From an uncultured Chthoniobacterales bacterium (lineage in GTDB: Bacteria; Verrucomicrobiota; Verrucomicrobiia; Chthoniobacterales; UBA10450), in the NCBI GenBank assembly GCA_902805675.1, contig CADCTA010000067.1, forward strand, positions 1 to 33,642: a stretch of DNA of 33,642 bases, written 5' to 3'. Positions within the stretch are counted from its first letter, which is position 1; the number at the start of each line of letters is the position of its first letter. Positions 15,162 to 23,224 of this stretch are shown here, piece by piece. Below the pieces are notes generated by a model, which saw nothing but the letters and a program-made list of their open reading frames with translations, made no database searches and was not told the origin of the DNA. Position numbers and translations under genes: made by a program.

Positions 15162-17495
15162 CTACTCGCCGAACATCCGGCCGAAGATGCCGCGCTTCTC
15201 CTGCTTCGCGGCCACCATCTGCGGCCACAGCTCGACGATCTCGAGCGCGATGAAGCGGAACAATGTGAGCCGCGCGAACTTCAGGTCGAGCCGGAGGTTC
15301 TTCGCGATCTGCGCGATGGAGCGCGCGCCATTGAACTGCGAGGCGAACTGCGCTTCCGCCACCGTGAGGCGGAGATTCTGCACCCGCTGGAAGCCATCGC
15401 GCGTGTAGGCCGGGATCGACGAATGATCGTAGTCCGCCTGGTTTCCGAGCTCCTGGAATTGAATGAAGCGAAGGGTGCCGAGGGCCCAGTGATCGATGTC
15501 TTCCTCGGCCGGCGCGTCAGTCGCGTAGGCGGGCAACTGGTCAGCCTGCTCAAACACGAAGCGCACGCGGGGCACAGTCCACAACTGCGCGAATAGCTTC
15601 TGCCCGTAATGCTGCACGAGCTGCATGGCGGGCTCGCGGAGGATCAATTCTTCCTGCGCGAGGCTGATGAACAATGGCTGGCCGCTCTGGCGCTGCTGCT
15701 CCCGCGCCGCGGTCGTCCGCTCCGCATCGACATTCACCAGTGTGATTGGCGATTCTGGGCAATACAAATCCGGGTCGCGCGAAGTGGCGAGCAGGAGCTG
15801 ACCGTCGCGGGCGAGCAGGTCGACTGGCTCGCGATTCCAGAAACAGCGCAGCGTGCCGGTGAGTTTCTGTTTGTTGATCGTGTGCAGCGCCCAATTCAGC
15901 GAGAAAAAGCTCGTATCGCCAGAGAAGAAGGCGGCGCCGGTCGGCACCGCGATATCGCCGAACGCTGCAGGTGTTGAACTGACGAACTGATCGGTGGGCG
16001 CGGACGCAAAGTTTTCCGCGTCAGAGCTGGCGGGCAGAGCGTCCGAATCAAAGCTCGTCGCCGGAGCGTCAAACGCAGGCGCCGCATCGGTTTCCGGCGC
16101 TGCCTCGGTCCATGTTGCAGGAGGCGGCGGAGCCGCGCTCCACCATGGTTGTTCCCCTCCGCCGGCGGACGCTTCGAGCGTCGCCGTCTCCGCCGGCTGC
16201 TCTGCAGGTGCGGCCGCGGTGAATGACTCGCCAACCGGCTCGGATGTCGCGGCGGGCGGCAGGATCGCCGCGTCAGGATTATCGGCAGGCGCCCAGCCGC
16301 TCTCGACCGGCTGCTCTTCCGGCGTCGTTTGTGGTTCAGGCTCGGCACTTTGCGTCGGCATGTATGTCTCGACGGTCTTCAACAACAACTCGGACGTAAA
16401 GGGCTTATTTAGCGAACCAACCACGTTCGGGTGCTGGTTCGGATCCGACTGTAAATCAGCGCCGAAACCGGACATGTAAACGACCGGCGTCCGCGCCGTC
16501 GCAGCGTCCTGAAGTAAGCGCGAGAGCACGTCGTCGCCCTTCATGTCGGGCAGGATATAATCGAGCAGGATGAGGTCCGGCCGCTCGCTTGCGGCGGTGC
16601 GCAATCCCTCCTCAGCTGTCGCCGCGGCGGCGGCATCGTAGTTCGATTCGCTGAGGATCTCTTTCACGAAACTCAACAGCATGACGCTGTCGTCGATCAC
16701 CAGGACCTTGCGCTTTGCGCGACTCGCGTTTGCTGCAGAAGTGTCCGACCCGGCGGCGCTGGCCTCGTCAATTTTCCTCACCGCCTCCATGAGCAGGATC
16801 TGCCAGTCGAGGTCGATCGTGCGCGGACTGTCGCCGGCGCCGGAAACCTCCGAGATCATGCCGCCCTTCCAGTTCACGATCTCGTTGAAGGCCGGCACGC
16901 CTTCGCGCCCTGGCGCGGTCGCGTGACGCACTTGTCCGTTCTCGAACCAGACGCGCGCCTTCTCGCCGCGCGGGCCGGTGAACTCGAGCACCGAAGTCGC
17001 TCCGCTCATGCACTTCAGCTGCACGATGTCGGCGATGTGCAGGTCGCTCAGCTTCCCTTGGAATTTCGTGCCTTCGTCGCCACCGCCGGGATGCAGCAAC
17101 GCCTCGACGAGCGTGACAAAATCGCCGTGCGGAAACGGTTTTTCGAGAAAGTGAATCGCGCCAAGACCCGCTGCGCGCTCGCGCTGGGAGTCGAGATGAA
17201 CGGCGGTCAGAACGATAGCGCGCGCATTGGGATGGCTGGTGCGCAGATCGTAAAGAAACTCCTGCCCGAGGTCGTAGGTCGCATCGACATCGAGGACGAA
17301 GAGATCCGGTCGCTGGTTGACCACCACATGCTGCGCCTCTTCAAGGCTGTGCGCGATATCGACATGGGCGCGCGGCGCGGCTTCGAAGAGCGCGGCGCGG
17401 ATCGCACCGGCGAGGTTACCGTCCGGTGCGAGGACCAGAACCCGTCCGGCTTGCTCAGCTGCGTTGGTGGAATGCGTCGAGGTAGTCGCGTTCAA
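15162..17495 (-). CDS. Double-receiver response regulator with DUF4388 domains
   Basis: The 777-residue protein reads REC1 (about 17-135; phospho-Asp 69 in LFVLDVD, Lys119), then a DUF4388 domain (about 145-240; FQGKLSDLHIADIVQL, ARVWFENGQVRHA). REC2 follows (about 262-380; acidic pair in VLVIDDS, phospho-Asp 312 in LILLDYILPD, Ser342, Lys364), then a ~140-residue Ala/Pro/Glu linker and a C-terminal ~230-residue domain with DUF4388-like start (KLTGTLRCFWNREPVDLL). No DNA-binding or enzymatic output is seen, so it probably acts by protein contact. REC1 has only one N-terminal acid, REC2 has a full site. The only in-frame initiator is TTG 17495, since a stop lies 19 codons upstream. Being first in the operon with ppk1 and a ROK kinase suggests control of polyphosphate metabolism, by inference. 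Confidence 0.82.
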   Translation of the reverse strand: MNATTSTHSTNAAEQAGRVLVLAPDGNLAGAIRAALFEAAPRAHVDIAHSLEEAQHVVVNQRPDLFVLDVDATYDLGQEFLYDLRTSHPNARAIVLTAVHLDSQRERAAGLGAIHFLEKPFPHGDFVTLVEALLHPGGGDEGTKFQGKLSDLHIADIVQLKCMSGATSVLEFTGPRGEKARVWFENGQVRHATAPGREGVPAFNEIVNWKGGMISEVSGAGDSPRTIDLDWQILLMEAVRKIDEASAAGSDTSAANASRAKRKVLVIDDSVMLLSFVKEILSESNYDAAAAATAEEGLRTAASERPDLILLDYILPDMKGDDVLSRLLQDAATARTPVVYMSGFGADLQSDPNQHPNVVGSLNKPFTSELLLKTVETYMPTQSAEPEPQTTPEEQPVESGWAPADNPDAAILPPAATSEPVGESFTAAAPAEQPAETATLEASAGGGEQPWWSAAPPPPATWTEAAPETDAAPAFDAPATSFDSDALPASSDAENFASAPTDQFVSSTPAAFGDIAVPTGAAFFSGDTSFFSLNWALHTINKQKLTGTLRCFWNREPVDLLARDGQLLLATSRDPDLYCPESPITLVNVDAERTTAAREQQRQSGQPLFISLAQEELILREPAMQLVQHYGQKLFAQLWTVPRVRFVFEQADQLPAYATDAPAEEDIDHWALGTLRFIQFQELGNQADYDHSSIPAYTRDGFQRVQNLRLTVAEAQFASQFNGARSIAQIAKNLRLDLKFARLTLFRFIALEIVELWPQMVAAKQEKRGIFGRMFGE

Positions 17496-17612
17496 AAGAT
17501 CAACAGGTGTGCCGCGGGACAGCCGAGCACAACGCCGTGCCGTGGCACACCGTTAGAGATGCCCGCTTCTGCCGAAATAGAAAGTCTTTTTCAGCACCAA
17601 AGCGTGCGCGCA

Positions 17613-17640
17613 ATGGGCGGACAGCGCGCTGCCCGCCCAT
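17613..17640. other. Strong hairpin between the regulator and lipoprotein genes
   Basis: ATGGGCGG and CCGCCCAT form an 8-bp stem, extended inward by CAGC/GCTG across a mismatch. No T-run follows on either strand, so it is a poor terminator. It lies between the lipoprotein stop and the regulator start, both on the minus strand. Confidence 0.45.
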
Positions 17641-17668
17641 CGCGGAAAGCAGTGGATGATCGCCGCGC

Positions 17669-17794
17669 CTAGCGCTGGACGCGTGTGCCGACCGACATCG
17701 AGCGTCCGCTCGGCGCTTTCACCGTGGTGGTGCAGCCGCCGAAGAACGCGAGCGTTAAAACCGCCGCGACAGTAGAGAGAAGAATTGTTCGCAT
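17669..17794 (-). CDS. 41-residue lipoprotein
   Basis: ATG 17794 opens a frame ending at TAG 17669-17671. The peptide has a charged start and hydrophobic core (MRTILLSTVAAVLTLAFF) followed by the lipobox FGGC at residues 18-21, then TTTVKAPSGRSMSVGTR. A signal-peptidase II cut would leave a lipidated ~21-residue tail. Similar tiny lipoproteins with a C-T-T-T-V-K start are, from memory, common in this phylum. AAGAGG sits just before the ATG but with only 1 nt spacing. It lies 54 nt after the acyl-CoA synthetase gene on the same strand. Function unknown; retention in the outer or inner membrane is inference. Confidence 0.65.
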   Translation of the reverse strand: MRTILLSTVAAVLTLAFFGGCTTTVKAPSGRSMSVGTRVQR

Positions 17795-17848
17795 GCCTCT
17801 TATTCGGACGAGAGCGGCAGGGTGAGCGCCTCGGCGTTTGGCGCCTCG

Positions 17849-19249
17849 TTAGGTGGCGAACCGCTCCGCGAGGGCGCGGCGGCTGATTTTACCACGCTCG
17901 CTGACCGGCATTTCGGCGAGGAAGAAGATGCGCTTGGGCACCTGCCAGCCGCTCAGGCGTTGGCGGCAAAACTCGAGGACTTCGGCTTCCCGGACGTTTG
18001 GCTCAGCGACCACACAAGCGGCCACTTCCTCGTTCCGGAGCGCGGATTGCAGCCCGAAAACGGCCGCTTCGCGCAACCCATCGAAGTGCAGGAGGGTGGC
18101 CTCGACTTCGGCGGGGTTCACCTTTTTGCCGGCGACGTTGATGAGGTCCGACGTTCGCCCGACGATGCGAAAACCGCCCTCGGTCATCGTCAGCAGATCG
18201 TCGGGCGCAAACGACCCTGCGCCGAGTTTGCCTGCGTCCGGCTCTGGGAAATATCCGTCGCCCGCGGCGGCAGTGTGCGCGCGGATGGGCGACGCTTCTG
18301 CATCTGGATCAAGCATCTCCAACTGCACGCCTGCCATCGGCTCGCCGACAAACCCCTGCTCGACGAGCGGCGCGTGGCGATCATAGCAGATTCCGCCGCA
18401 CTCGGACGATCCGTAGAAGGAATGGATCGCGCGACCGAAGCGATCGCGAAATTTCTGCGCGATGCCGAGCGGCAAAGGCGCGCCAGCCGAGATGCATAGC
18501 CGCAGAGCAGACAGCTCCGGCACGTGCGGCATCTCGCAGAAGGTCTGGTAAAACACCGGCATCCCGGGAAACACCGTTGCCTTCGTGCGGGCAAGATCAT
18601 CGAGCACGGCGCGCGGCATCCGGTCGCGGCTCAGTACCAGGGGCACGCCACGCGCCAGCAAGGGCGTGATGAGATTGCTGAGGCCGTAGGAGTGCGACAC
18701 CGGGATCACGCCGAAGTTCAGGTCGCCGGCGGTGATGCCCATCGTGTCGCAAATTTGCTGGCAGTCGGCGACGAGTTGTTCGCTGCGAAAGCGGATCGCG
18801 CGCGGCGCGGCTGTCGTGCCCGAGGTCAGCTTCAAGAGAGATGGCGGCCGATCGCTCCAGTCGACTTCACCTCCTTCTCTCCGCGTCAGCGCGATGCTGT
18901 TCTCATCGCCGCCATCGCGGGTGAACAATGCAGCTGCCCGGCACACCCCCAGCGCGGCTTCGCGTTCCTGCGCTGACATCGTCTGTTCCAGCGGCAAGGC
19001 CACGAGCCCGTGTCGTAAGCACGCCAGAAGAACGGCCGGCCACGCGCGGTGATTGCCCAGCTGGATTCCGATCACCGACCCCGGCGCAATTTCGTAAAGC
19101 CGCTCGCGTGCAAACGCCTCCGCCTCCGCCTCGATATCGCCAAACGTCCGCAGCACCGCGCCCGACGTGTTGAAGATCGCCCCATCACCCGAGCGGCGCT
19201 TCAATGTCTCACGCCAGCAAGCGAGCAAAGGGTCAGCCAACGCAGTCAT
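17849..19249 (-). CDS. AMP-dependent acyl-CoA synthetase/ligase family protein
   Basis: The 466-residue protein carries the ANL-superfamily motifs in order: P-loop-like LLKLTSGTTAAPRAIRF (~143-159), HSYGLSNLITPLL, the AMP-binding SFYGSSECGG, GRTSDLINVAGKKVNP (hinge) and the catalytic lysine in SERGKISRRAL near the C-terminus. Such enzymes adenylate a carboxylic acid and transfer it to CoA or a carrier thiol. The protein is shorter than typical fatty-acyl-CoA ligases (500-550) because the N-domain is trimmed. The acid substrate is not predictable. The start is ATG 19249; this ATG and the DNA upstream of it belong to an R1 repeat, so promoter and start lie inside the repeat. It is divergent from rpmE. 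Confidence 0.87.
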   Translation of the reverse strand: MTALADPLLACWRETLKRRSGDGAIFNTSGAVLRTFGDIEAEAEAFARERLYEIAPGSVIGIQLGNHRAWPAVLLACLRHGLVALPLEQTMSAQEREAALGVCRAAALFTRDGGDENSIALTRREGGEVDWSDRPPSLLKLTSGTTAAPRAIRFRSEQLVADCQQICDTMGITAGDLNFGVIPVSHSYGLSNLITPLLARGVPLVLSRDRMPRAVLDDLARTKATVFPGMPVFYQTFCEMPHVPELSALRLCISAGAPLPLGIAQKFRDRFGRAIHSFYGSSECGGICYDRHAPLVEQGFVGEPMAGVQLEMLDPDAEASPIRAHTAAAGDGYFPEPDAGKLGAGSFAPDDLLTMTEGGFRIVGRTSDLINVAGKKVNPAEVEATLLHFDGLREAAVFGLQSALRNEEVAACVVAEPNVREAEVLEFCRQRLSGWQVPKRIFFLAEMPVSERGKISRRALAERFAT

Positions 19250-19361
19250 GTCGAGCAAAGTCGAGACATCCCGTGGTGTAACCTGTCAGGTCGCGCAACG
19301 GGATTGTAGCCCTCTGCCCGGCTACCCGAAAAGTCCGGTCCTCCACGACGGTCGGAATGAC
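19245..19361. repeat. Degenerate R1 repeat (copy C) overlapping a start codon
   Basis: GTCATGTCGAGCAAAGTCGAG...ATCCCG (19268-19273) and CGGGAT (19299-19304), ending GGTCGGAATGAC, follow the plan of R1 copies A and B with an extra ~30 bp. The complement of its second to fourth bases supplies the start codon of the acyl-CoA synthetase gene. Confidence 0.65.
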
Positions 19362-19423
19362 AGCTCGCGACGACGCGGTGCGGCCGCGGCGTGCCCGCGG
19401 GATTCACCGCTTGCAGGCCGCGC

Positions 19424-19453
19424 GGAGCAGCCCTAGCTTGGCGGCTCCTTTTT
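19424..19453 (+). promoter_or_regulatory. Terminator-like hairpin in the rpmE leader
   Basis: GGAGC-a-GCC (19424-19432) pairs with GGC-g-GCTCC (19440-19448), one internal mismatch, 7-nt loop, followed at once by TTTTT (19449-19453) and then, 4 nt later, by the rpmE ATG. It has the form of an intrinsic terminator on the coding strand of rpmE. It could be an attenuator or an r-protein leader, or end transcription from upstream with rpmE starting elsewhere. No Shine-Dalgarno is present between it and the ATG. Confidence 0.45.
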
Positions 19454-19457
19454 GACC

Positions 19458-19682
19458 ATGAAAGCGGAAATCCATCCTGAGTATAACGAGACCGACATCG
19501 CCTGCGCGTGCGGTGCCGTCTACCATACCCGCTCGACGAAGCGGGACATCAAAATCGGCATCTGCGCCGCCTGCCATCCATTTTTTACTGGCGAACAGAA
19601 GTTCGTCGATACTGCGGGTCGCGTGGAGAAATTCGCGCGCCGCTACGGCAGCACGAAGGCGACTCGCGCCGTCAAGAAGTAG
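19458..19682 (+). CDS. rpmE: Ribosomal protein bL31
   Basis: The 74-residue protein starts MKAEIHPEYNETDIACACG and continues with VYHTRSTKRDIKIGICAACH and HPFFTGEQKFVDTAGRVEKF, a clear bL31. Cysteines in CAC and CAAC make this the zinc-binding (C+) form. It belongs to the large subunit central protuberance. ATG 19458 fits the family start; the in-frame TTG two codons earlier is not needed. It is followed by a hairpin terminator and then prfA, a common bacterial neighbour pair. Confidence 0.96.
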   Translation: MKAEIHPEYNETDIACACGAVYHTRSTKRDIKIGICAACHPFFTGEQKFVDTAGRVEKFARRYGSTKATRAVKK

Positions 19683-19702
19683 CTACGCCAGCGTAGTGGT
19701 AG

Positions 19703-19729
19703 CGGCTCCGGGGTTCCGGAGCCGTTTCT
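19703..19729 (+). terminator. Probable intrinsic terminator between rpmE and prfA
   Basis: CGGCTCCGG (19703-19711) pairs perfectly with CCGGAGCCG (19716-19724) around GGTT and is followed by TTTCT. The stem is strong but the T-tract is short, so some readthrough into prfA is likely. Confidence 0.6.
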
Positions 19730-19775
19730 GCGTACAGAAATCTTTTCGCCCGCGGCACAGACCGCCGCCACAGAA

Positions 19776-20855
19776 ATGGACTTTCAGAACCTGATCGAGA
19801 GGAAGCGCGCACGCTTCGACGAGCTCGAGCGCGAGATCGGCGATCCTGCGTTGTTCGAGAACCGGAAGCGCGCGCAGGAGATCATGCGCGAGCATTCCGC
19901 TACAAAGCATTTCCTCGCGCTCGCCACCGAGCTCGACACTGCGCGCCGCCAGCTCGAGGACAACCGCGAGCTCGCTACAGCCGACGACGCGGAGATGGCG
20001 CAAATGGCAAAAGACGAGATTCCGGAACTCGAGAAGCGTCTTACTGAACTCGAGCGGGATTTTCAGATCGCGCTGCTCCCGCCCGACGAAAACGAGAACC
20101 GCGACGCGATCGTCGAAATTCGCGCAGGCACCGGCGGCAGCGAAGCAGCGATTTTCGCCTCCGATCTTTATCGGATGTACACGCGCTACGCCGAAGCCAC
20201 TGGCTTGAAGATTGAAGACCTGGAGTCGAGCCCCTCGGAGCTCGGCGGCTTGCGCGAAGCGATCTTCAAGGTCTCAGGCGAGAGCGTTTTCCGCCGGCTG
20301 AAGTTCGAGAGCGGCGTGCACCGCGTGCAGCGCGTGCCCGCGACCGAAGCGCAGGGCCGCATTCACACATCGACTGCGACCGTCGCCGTGCTTCCCGAAG
20401 CGGAAGACGTCGACCTCGACCTGAAGCCCGAAGATCTCCGCATCGAAGTCTGCCGCGCCGGCGGACCAGGCGGACAGGGCGTGAACACGACCGACTCCGC
20501 CGTGCAGGTGATGCACATTCCGACCGGCCGCATCGTCCGCTGCCAGGACGGCCGCAGCCAGCAGAAGAACAAAGAGAAAGCGCTGAGCATCATGCGCGCG
20601 CGACTGCTCGAGGACAAACAGCGCGAGGAAGAAGCGAAGTATTCCGCGCACCGCAAAACGCAGATCGGCTCGGGCGGTCGCGAAGAGAAGGTGCGCACCT
20701 ACAATTTCCCGCAAAACCGCATCACCGATCACCGCATCGGCCTCACCCTCTACAATCTCGACCGCGTGATCGAAGGCGATCTCGGCGAAATGATCGGCGC
20801 TCTCCAGACCGCGGATCTGCAGGAGCGGCTGCAAGACTCCGCGTTAACTGCTTGA
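19776..20855 (+). CDS. prfA: Peptide chain release factor 1
   Basis: The 359-residue protein is a normal-length RF1, which reads UAA and UAG and triggers peptide release. It has the helical domain 1 (about 1-95), IRAGTGGSEAAIF, the stop-codon tripeptide PAT in HRVQRVPATEAQGRIH (class 1, not the RF2 SPF), and the catalytic GGQ in RAGGPGGQGVNTTDSAVQ at about residues 230-235. The C-terminus ends DLQERLQDSALTA. ATG 19776 gives the standard start. The stop is only 7 nt from the stop of the convergent beta-helix gene. A partial second copy of this gene lies at 23225-23369. Confidence 0.97.
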   Translation: MDFQNLIERKRARFDELEREIGDPALFENRKRAQEIMREHSATKHFLALATELDTARRQLEDNRELATADDAEMAQMAKDEIPELEKRLTELERDFQIALLPPDENENRDAIVEIRAGTGGSEAAIFASDLYRMYTRYAEATGLKIEDLESSPSELGGLREAIFKVSGESVFRRLKFESGVHRVQRVPATEAQGRIHTSTATVAVLPEAEDVDLDLKPEDLRIEVCRAGGPGGQGVNTTDSAVQVMHIPTGRIVRCQDGRSQQKNKEKALSIMRARLLEDKQREEEAKYSAHRKTQIGSGGREEKVRTYNFPQNRITDHRIGLTLYNLDRVIEGDLGEMIGALQTADLQERLQDSALTA

Positions 20856-20862
20856 TCGCCGT

Positions 20863-23124
20863 TCAGTTTGAGAGGTCGTACACTTCGACCAGGGCAGTCC
20901 CCGTGGTGACCGCCTTTCCGCGAACCACCGCAGTGTAGTTGGACGGAATCACCGTCGCGACGATCACCGCGTCGCGCGTGTCTTCGGGCGCGAGTTGCGC
21001 ATCCTCGATCTCTTGTGCCTGATCGTCGCGCCAGTTGTCATTGAAGGCGAGGAGCGTGCCGGCCGCGTCGTAGAGTTCCAACGTTGGATCCTGTAGCGCG
21101 TCGCGCACCCCACGCGTGCTGAGGTCCGGTCCGATCGCGCGCACGGCAAGCCGCTGCGCCGCGTTACCGCTCGCGATGACGCCAGCAATGAGCACATCGT
21201 CCGCTTTGCCGACCGACGCGCGCGTAGAGATGTTCGCCAATCGCGAGACGGTCGCGATGGGATCGCTCACATCGTACATCTCGATCAGACCAATGCCGGT
21301 CCCGCCATCCGCTCCTCTCAGTTGAGCGGTGTAATTGCCGGCTGGCAGCCGGACAATCAGCGCCGCGTCACGCTCGTGGCCCGGAGCCAGTCCGGTGAAT
21401 CTGATCTCCGTCTCCTGGCCGGATAACATCCAGTCATCGTTCTCGGCGACCAGCGTCTGGTTGGCGTCGAACACCTGAAGCTTCGGATCGGCGAGAACTC
21501 CCGAGAAATTCAGCGACGGCCCAAGCGCGCGGATCAGCACGCGCTTGTCGACCGGCGAGCGCACGATGAACCCGGCGATCGGGATGTTCTCGCTCGTGCC
21601 GACAAACGCGCGGCTCGAAATGTTCGCCAGCACCACGCCGCCGTTTTCCGGAAAGAACTCAGAGCTGTTGCCACTCTGGTCAGTCGCGATGGCGGTGAAA
21701 TAGCCGCCGGCGAGCTGCCGTGGCGACGAAAACGGAAATGCGAACAGCACGTTGCCGGCGCGGTCGGTCTCGACCTCCGAGGTGCCGAGCAACTCGCAAT
21801 CATCTCCAAGATAAAAAAACTGGAGGGTGAAGCGCGTGGATGGAGTGCTGTTGAGGCCGCCTTCCAGCGTGCCTTTCGTGGTGCCCGGCGCCGCGTCTGG
21901 ATCACTGGTCTGCCGGGTGATGATCGGGAAGTTCTGCCCGTTGTTCGGACCGCCGTCGAGGTCGTTGAGGTCGTTGATCGGTTTGAGCGCAATCTGCCGG
22001 CTCGCCCGCGGCGGGCGGTCTCGTGAAACATCATCATTGGCGAAGATGCGATTCGAAAGTATGCGATTGCCGGTGCCACTCTCGCGAATGGAGATGCCGT
22101 TCGACACATTGAACGCGATCAGGTTCCCGGCATTCGCGTCGAGACCGCCGACGAGATTTTGCGAGCTCCCGAACATCTCGATGCCCTTTGCGTTTGGGAC
22201 CGGATCAAGGCCCGTCGCGCTTGTCCCGATGAAGTTGCCCTGAATCGTCACCCCGCTCGCGTTTCCCATCTGCACGCCAGCGATGGCATTTCCGGAGATG
22301 ACATTCCCTGCTCCGGCGGCCGTTCCGCCGATCAGGCAGCCGGTGACATTCACGCCCACAAAGAGCTGCACTCCGCTGAGGTTCCGCACTGCGCGTGACC
22401 CGCTCGCATCGGTTCCGATGTAGTTGCCCTGAATCACGGTTCCCGCACCCCTCACTAATATGCCCTCGATGCGGTTACCCGAGATCACATTGCGCGCCGC
22501 TGGCGACGTTCCGCCAATGCGGTTGTTTGGCGATTCGCTGCGAATGCCGAAGAGATTCGAGAGTGACTGCCCGGCCTCGGTCGTGCTGAAACCATCCGGC
22601 GGCACGCCGATGAAGTTGCCCTCCATCACGTGACCGCCGCCCCCACCGGCGAAGATGCCGACGCCGAGCGCAACTTGCTTGTAGCCGCCGCCGCGAAGAA
22701 AGCCCGTGAGCGACAGCCCTCGCACGGTGCAGTTCGACGCATTGAGCACGAGCCCGTCGTAGTTCTCGCGATCGGTCTCGCTCGCAGAATGCGTCCGCCG
22801 AATTTCGATCAAAATGACGGCGTCATTCCCGACCGCAAGCGTGTTCGCGGCCGCGCGCGGCTGTGTGTAGCCGTCAATCGTCACGCTGTCGGTGATCACC
22901 GGCAGCGGGTTCGATCCCACATCGATCCGCTGCACGCCTGGCGCCGGGATGTTAAACACGATGCGATCAGCACCGAGATGGCCGTTGGCGTCGAGGATGG
23001 CCTGCCGGAGTGAACCCGGTCCACCATCGCCGGTCTGTGAAACTACGAACTCCGCCGCGACGACGGTGCTTGCGATGCAATGCAAACCGAACACTGCTCG
23101 CAGAAGGCGAACGCTTCCGGGCAC
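20863..23124 (-). CDS. Secreted beta-helix protein, array paralog 1
   Basis: The 753-residue protein is proposed to start at GTG 23124, giving a short export signal (cleavage near VVA-AE, residue ~24); this start is the least certain of the array. Residues ~25-95 are the family's N-cap (EFVVSQTGDGGPGSLRQAIL, ADRIVFNIP, VTIDGYTQP). About 110-390 is a right-handed parallel beta-helix with GN(Y/F)IGT and (L/I)IGG turns. About 430-495 is a beta-sandwich (LNSTPSTRFTLQFF, ATDQSGNSSEFFP). Then come two C-terminal modules: LANISSRAFVG to IEMYDV (about 499-620) and RLANISTRASVG to VEVYDLSN (about 628-753). The protein is presumably cell-surface or extracellular. A prfA remnant lies in the 309-nt gap separating it from paralog 2. 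Ligand or adhesive function is inference only. Confidence 0.85.
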   Translation of the reverse strand: MPGSVRLLRAVFGLHCIASTVVAAEFVVSQTGDGGPGSLRQAILDANGHLGADRIVFNIPAPGVQRIDVGSNPLPVITDSVTIDGYTQPRAAANTLAVGNDAVILIEIRRTHSASETDRENYDGLVLNASNCTVRGLSLTGFLRGGGYKQVALGVGIFAGGGGGHVMEGNFIGVPPDGFSTTEAGQSLSNLFGIRSESPNNRIGGTSPAARNVISGNRIEGILVRGAGTVIQGNYIGTDASGSRAVRNLSGVQLFVGVNVTGCLIGGTAAGAGNVISGNAIAGVQMGNASGVTIQGNFIGTSATGLDPVPNAKGIEMFGSSQNLVGGLDANAGNLIAFNVSNGISIRESGTGNRILSNRIFANDDVSRDRPPRASRQIALKPINDLNDLDGGPNNGQNFPIITRQTSDPDAAPGTTKGTLEGGLNSTPSTRFTLQFFYLGDDCELLGTSEVETDRAGNVLFAFPFSSPRQLAGGYFTAIATDQSGNSSEFFPENGGVVLANISSRAFVGTSENIPIAGFIVRSPVDKRVLIRALGPSLNFSGVLADPKLQVFDANQTLVAENDDWMLSGQETEIRFTGLAPGHERDAALIVRLPAGNYTAQLRGADGGTGIGLIEMYDVSDPIATVSRLANISTRASVGKADDVLIAGVIASGNAAQRLAVRAIGPDLSTRGVRDALQDPTLELYDAAGTLLAFNDNWRDDQAQEIEDAQLAPEDTRDAVIVATVIPSNYTAVVRGKAVTTGTALVEVYDLSN

Positions 23125-23224
23125 GCAGCGAAAATACGCCCGCGCCGCGGCAATGTCACTGCCTCATTGCCGCTGACGCCAGTTTGCCTCCACTGCCCGA
23201 CGCGGATCAATTTGTCGGGTCGGA

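Noticed and set aside
14150-15253. 367-residue plus-strand frame opposite ppk1
   Set aside because: It is the antisense shadow of the conserved ppk1 gene in a GC-rich genome.
17613-17640. Terminator for the lipoprotein gene
   Set aside because: The stem is strong but no T-run follows on either strand.
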